NCBI RefSeq assembly: GCF_010820665.1
Contig: NZ_JAAIKC010000014.1
Span: 62,001-126,000, forward strand
Length of the DNA: 64,000 nt
Origin: Paenibacillus sp. SYP-B3998
GTDB lineage: Bacteria > Bacillota > Bacilli > Paenibacillales > NBRC-103111
Direction: 5' to 3'
In this document: positions 61,518 through 64,000 of the stretch, piece after piece
Layout of the letters: each line of letters opens with the position of its first letter
Numbering within the stretch: the stretch's first letter is position 1
Made by a program: the position numbers and the translations under genes
The notes under the pieces: generated by a model
Told to the model about the DNA's origin: nothing
The model's database searches: none
The model's input: the letters and a program-made list of their open reading frames with translations, nothing else

Positions 61518-61538
61518 TGATAATGATAATTATTATCA
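61518..61538. promoter_or_regulatory. Fur box
   Basis: TGATAATGATAATTATTATCA, a near-perfect Fur operator (overlapping 7-1-7 repeats), lies 38 bases upstream of the first FecCD permease. It implies repression by Fur when iron is plentiful. Confidence 0.88.
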
Positions 61539-61758
61539 TGTTAACAGGAAACTATGGCCATGTGCAATATATATTTTTCCATTTCCATTGTTACCCCGTC
61601 TCTACGTGATATGGGCAAACTGAAGCCACAACAAAAAAGACTACCTCAAAGTGATCTACTTTTACCTTTTCATGATCGGTTTTTCAGCGCTACTCAAGAA
61701 ACAAATTCATGTATAAATATTCAATTCGCTACTTACGAATTTATCTATTCCTAAATAG

Positions 61759-61787
61759 AAAAAGATCACCATGACGGTGATCTTTTT
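61759..61787 (-). terminator. Terminator of the tRNA cluster
   Basis: AAAAAGATCACC / GGTGATCTTTTT stem with a five-base loop, directly after the last tRNA in the minus-strand reading. Confidence 0.9.
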
Positions 61788-61792
61788 CGTTA

Positions 61793-61863
61793 AGCGGGTG
61801 ATGGGAATCGAACCCACGCTACCAGCTTGGAAGGCTGAAGTTCTACCATTGAACTACACCCGC
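61793..61863 (-). tRNA. tRNA-Gly (anticodon TCC)
   Basis: Acceptor stem GCGGGTG/CACCCGC, D-arm GTTCAATGGTAGAAC, anticodon loop CTTCCAA with TCC, T-arm with GGTTCGATTCC. 3' CCA is not encoded. Last of four minus-strand tRNAs. Confidence 0.97.
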
Positions 61864-61868
61864 GTGTA

Positions 61869-61942
61869 TCGGGACGACACGATTTGAACATGCGACCCCC
61901 TGCTCCCAAAGCAGGTGCTCTACCAAGCTGAGCTACGTCCCG
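61869..61942 (-). tRNA. tRNA-Pro (anticodon TGG)
   Basis: Acceptor CGGGACG/CGTCCCG, D-arm AGCTCAGCTTGGTAGAGC, anticodon loop TTTGGGA with TGG, T-loop GTTCAAATC. CCA not encoded. Confidence 0.97.
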
Positions 61943-61967
61943 ATGGCCTATCTTATTTTTTGTAAAA

Positions 61968-62044
61968 TGGCGCGCCCTGAGAGATTCGAACTCCCGACCT
62001 TTTGATTCGTAGTCAAATACTCTATCCAGCTGAGCTAAGGGCGC
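61968..62044 (-). tRNA. tRNA-Arg (anticodon ACG)
   Basis: Acceptor GCGCCCT/AGGGCGC, D-arm AGCTCAGCTGGATAGAGT, anticodon loop CTACGAA with ACG, T-arm GTTCGAATC. CCA is encoded (61968-61970). Confidence 0.97.
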
Positions 62045-62052
62045 ATAAAATT

Positions 62053-62127
62053 TGGAGCGGAAGACGGGGTTCGAACCCGCGACCCTCGCCTTGGCAAGGC
62101 GATGCTCTACCACTGAGCCACTTCCGC
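62053..62127 (-). tRNA. tRNA-Gly (anticodon GCC)
   Basis: Acceptor GCGGAAG/CTTCCGC, D-arm GCTCAGTGGTAGAGC, anticodon loop TTGCCAA with GCC, T-arm GTTCGAACC. CCA is encoded (62053-62055). First tRNA in the minus-strand order. Confidence 0.97.
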
Positions 62128-62391
62128 ATATGTGATATTTCTCGTCACTTTAGAACGTGGTCTCAGAGGCGACAAGGAATAATATATCAGGATTTTAGAA
62201 TAAAAGCAAATGTTTTTCGAAAAAAGTTGGATTCCATTTGTTCCCTGCTTAATCACAGCGACTTGAATTTCTGGATCGCTTAGCAACATGCTCACAGTTT
62301 GACATAAGCTCGATTTATTTTACTATTAGAAGTATAGCACGCTAGCATTCGGCTTCGTTAAGTGAGCCTTATAAGAAAGGAAAGATGAACC

Positions 62392-63135
62392 ATGTCGACT
62401 TCACTTATTCGTCTACTAATGCCGATTCCTGAATACGACTTTGATACAACGGAGGTCGCTATACCTTGGGAACGTTTTAAGAGCGAAGGTTATCAAGTTA
62501 CGTTTAGCACACCATCTGGTCGCAGAGGGTTTACCGATCCCTTACTGCTAACAGGCGTTCTTTTCGGTCAATTAGGTGCTTCCCAAGAAGCCATTCAAGC
62601 TTATCGGAAGCTAGAACAATCGGAGGAATTTCAATCCCCTATTCCATACGGGGATATCGATAGCACCCAATACGATTGCTTTGTCTTACCTGGCGGACAC
62701 GCCAAAGGGATGAAACCTTATTTGGAAAGCCAGATACTGCAGCAAAGAATGCTTGATTTTTGGAAATTGGATAAGCCTGTAGGAGCGATTTGTCATGGGA
62801 CTATCGTACTTGCTAGAACTATAGATCCACAAACAGGTCAAAGTATTATTTTCGGAAAAAAATTAACAGGGCTAACTAAAACCTTAGAAAAAACGGCCTA
62901 CTATTTAACTGCATGGAGGCACGGGAAGTACTACCGTACTTATCCAGAATATGTCCAAGATGAAGTAACAAGAAACTTACGTGTTCCCACCGACTTCATT
63001 GCGGGCGGGCGTATACGAACCCCCCATGTAGTGAAAGATGGCAATCTCATTACAGCCAGATGTCCTGTTGATGCTGCTGAATTCGCCGATCAACTTGTCA
63101 AATTAATTAACAAAAGATTGAATCCATCCCATTGA
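62392..63135 (+). CDS. DJ-1/PfpI family protein
   Basis: A 247-residue protein of the DJ-1/PfpI (class I glutamine amidotransferase-like) superfamily. The nucleophile elbow GAICHGT holds Cys134; YDCFVLPGGHAKGM precedes it. The insert before the elbow and the late TAWRHGKYYRTYPEYVQ segment make it longer than PfpI, nearer to a chaperone/glyoxalase III-like group. Activity unknown. GGAAAG precedes the ATG. Confidence 0.85.
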   Translation: MSTSLIRLLMPIPEYDFDTTEVAIPWERFKSEGYQVTFSTPSGRRGFTDPLLLTGVLFGQLGASQEAIQAYRKLEQSEEFQSPIPYGDIDSTQYDCFVLPGGHAKGMKPYLESQILQQRMLDFWKLDKPVGAICHGTIVLARTIDPQTGQSIIFGKKLTGLTKTLEKTAYYLTAWRHGKYYRTYPEYVQDEVTRNLRVPTDFIAGGRIRTPHVVKDGNLITARCPVDAAEFADQLVKLINKRLNPSH

Positions 63136-63142
63136 CGTATTC

Positions 63143-63835
63143 TTACTTAATAAAAATACCGCCGAAGGGCACTACTTCCCTTATAATACGCTTAAACAAG
63201 CTATCCCCTTGCATGTGTTCATCGAGCTTACGATCTGGCTTGCATGGTTGTAAAAGAACCTTGCCCTGCCCAGTCATCTCCCAGTGGTAGTTCATATGTT
63301 GACTCGCCATAGTATTACCATATACACACAGACGTAAACTTGCCTGTTTGGGATAAGCGATGAGGCAGTTCGTATCTACATAAAGTGGATTATCGGAGTG
63401 CAACTCCATTTGGTAAAGCGGCCCCGTTGTCAGAAGGCCTAATGTCCCTGGTCCTCGAAACTGCATTTTCACCAAATCCTGCGTGATCAATGTATTTTTA
63501 ACACTTTGCAAATGTGAAGTAAAAGTAATTCCCTCTGTATAAAACAAAACGTGTCGGAATTCGTACAAGAGGTCGTCATCGATACCAATAGGTACAACGG
63601 CCATACTATACCCTTCAGGTACTCCCATCATAAATTGCAATGGTCCGTACAAGCGGGATTGGATAAAACGCTTTTTCCTGTACATCCCTGGCAGCTTCAT
63701 TAGTGAATCTTCTCGCTGTTCAGACTTCCCTTGAAAAGCAATAATTTGGTTCGGGTGAAGCACGTGAACAGATTCATTTGCTTCTAATTGAAGGGTAGCC
63801 ATTCGAGCCGCTTGTTCTAGCGATACTTTCACCAT
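63143..63835 (-). CDS. AIM24 family protein
   Basis: A 230-residue soluble beta-rich protein of the AIM24 (DUF124) family: NESVHVLHPNQIIAFQGKSE, QDLVKMQFRGPGTLGLLTTGPLYQMELHSDNPLYVDTNCLIAY. These proteins form multimers; their role in bacteria is not known. AAAGGGGGG precedes the ATG. It starts 18 bases after the stop of the upstream membrane-protein gene, so the two are probably an operon. Confidence 0.88.
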   Translation of the reverse strand: MVKVSLEQAARMATLQLEANESVHVLHPNQIIAFQGKSEQREDSLMKLPGMYRKKRFIQSRLYGPLQFMMGVPEGYSMAVVPIGIDDDLLYEFRHVLFYTEGITFTSHLQSVKNTLITQDLVKMQFRGPGTLGLLTTGPLYQMELHSDNPLYVDTNCLIAYPKQASLRLCVYGNTMASQHMNYHWEMTGQGKVLLQPCKPDRKLDEHMQGDSLFKRIIREVVPFGGIFIK

Positions 63836-63853
63836 AGTTCCCCCCTTTCTGCA

Positions 63854-64000
63854 TCATGGCCTTGGTCTACGCCTCTGCCTACGCCACACGATAAAACGGA
63901 ACAACCTTCCTAGCACAAAGTAGAAAACAACGAATGCAATAGCAGTAACTGTTATTACCATGATTGTATGGTTACGCTTTTCCTTATTTAGCGCTATCTG
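63854..64000 (-). CDS. C-terminal end of a membrane protein (cut by window end)
   Basis: Forty-eight codons enter from the right edge and stop at TGA 63854-63856. One transmembrane helix (TIMVITVTAIAFVVFYFVLG) is followed by a strongly basic tail ending RRQRRRPRP, so the tail probably faces the cytoplasm. The family is not recognisable from this piece. The AIM24 gene follows at once. Confidence 0.65.
   Translation of the reverse strand, partial: QIALNKEKRNHTIMVITVTAIAFVVFYFVLGRLFRFIVWRRQRRRPRP

Noticed and set aside
61790-62113. 107-codon frame across the tRNA cluster
   Set aside because: It is a translation of four tRNA genes (repeated GSNP and RVFDYES-like T-arm and anticodon readings).

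Overview
The window looks like a chromosomal segment of a low- to mid-GC, endospore-forming Firmicute, most likely Paenibacillus or a close relative. Supporting evidence: strong AGGAGG-type ribosome binding sites throughout; spore genes (yyaC, a GerPA/GerPF-like protein, a YjcZ-like tail protein); a YesM/YesN-type two-component pair beside a CUT1 sugar ABC transporter; three exported proteins that appear to carry copper-amine-oxidase-N type (stalk-like) domains; a ydaO-type c-di-AMP leader before an NlpC/P60 hydrolase; and Fur and Xyl operators of Bacillus type. No prophage, intact insertion sequence, rRNA operon or CRISPR array is visible.

1-15 kb is a pentose/plant-polysaccharide region. 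It holds doxX inside a 32-bp perfect inverted repeat, xylAB with divergent xylR and a clear xyl operator, a GH30 glycosidase, an AraC regulator, and a sugar ABC transporter (binding protein plus two permeases, no ATPase) followed by its probable YesN/YesM regulators. A candidate cre site lies at the transporter promoter. The tail of the region (14.4-15.3 kb) is gene-poor and holds a long palindrome and a frameshifted metallo-hydrolase fragment.

15-31 kb holds an exported stalk-domain protein and two operons (VOC/PhnB-like + DUF1801; YciI/DGPF + large ECF sigma factor). Both operons carry the same promoter-like motif, TGTCGA-17 nt-CGTC, so they look like one sigma-factor regulon. Then follow household enzymes, DedA, a LysR/HPP pair, a cupredoxin, an OmpR-type two-component system with an MMPL exporter, and a GH4 alpha-galactosidase with divergent AraC regulator.

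31-46 kb holds two MFS transporters (one with a TetR gene and a good operator), a truncated M23 peptidase, a GerP-like protein, and a membrane/stress gene set: RDD and SpoIIM-like proteins next to a five-gene overlapping operon (polytopic membrane protein, DUF4129, DUF4350, MoxR ATPase, DUF58). A Cache-GGDEF diguanylate cyclase and a TauE-type permease follow.

46-64 kb holds topB, lspA, a methyltransferase, an HAD phosphatase coupled to a Cys-rich protein, a CcdC-like protein, an ABC exporter, yyaC, a glycosyltransferase/phosphodiester-glycosidase pair, the riboswitch-controlled NlpC/P60 hydrolase, two FecCD permeases behind a Fur box, four tRNAs (Gly-GCC, Arg-ACG, Pro-TGG, Gly-TCC) with a terminator, a PfpI-family protein, an AIM24 protein, and the 3' end of a membrane protein cut by the window edge. 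All functions are read from sequence motifs without database searches; start codons were set from ribosome binding sites where possible.
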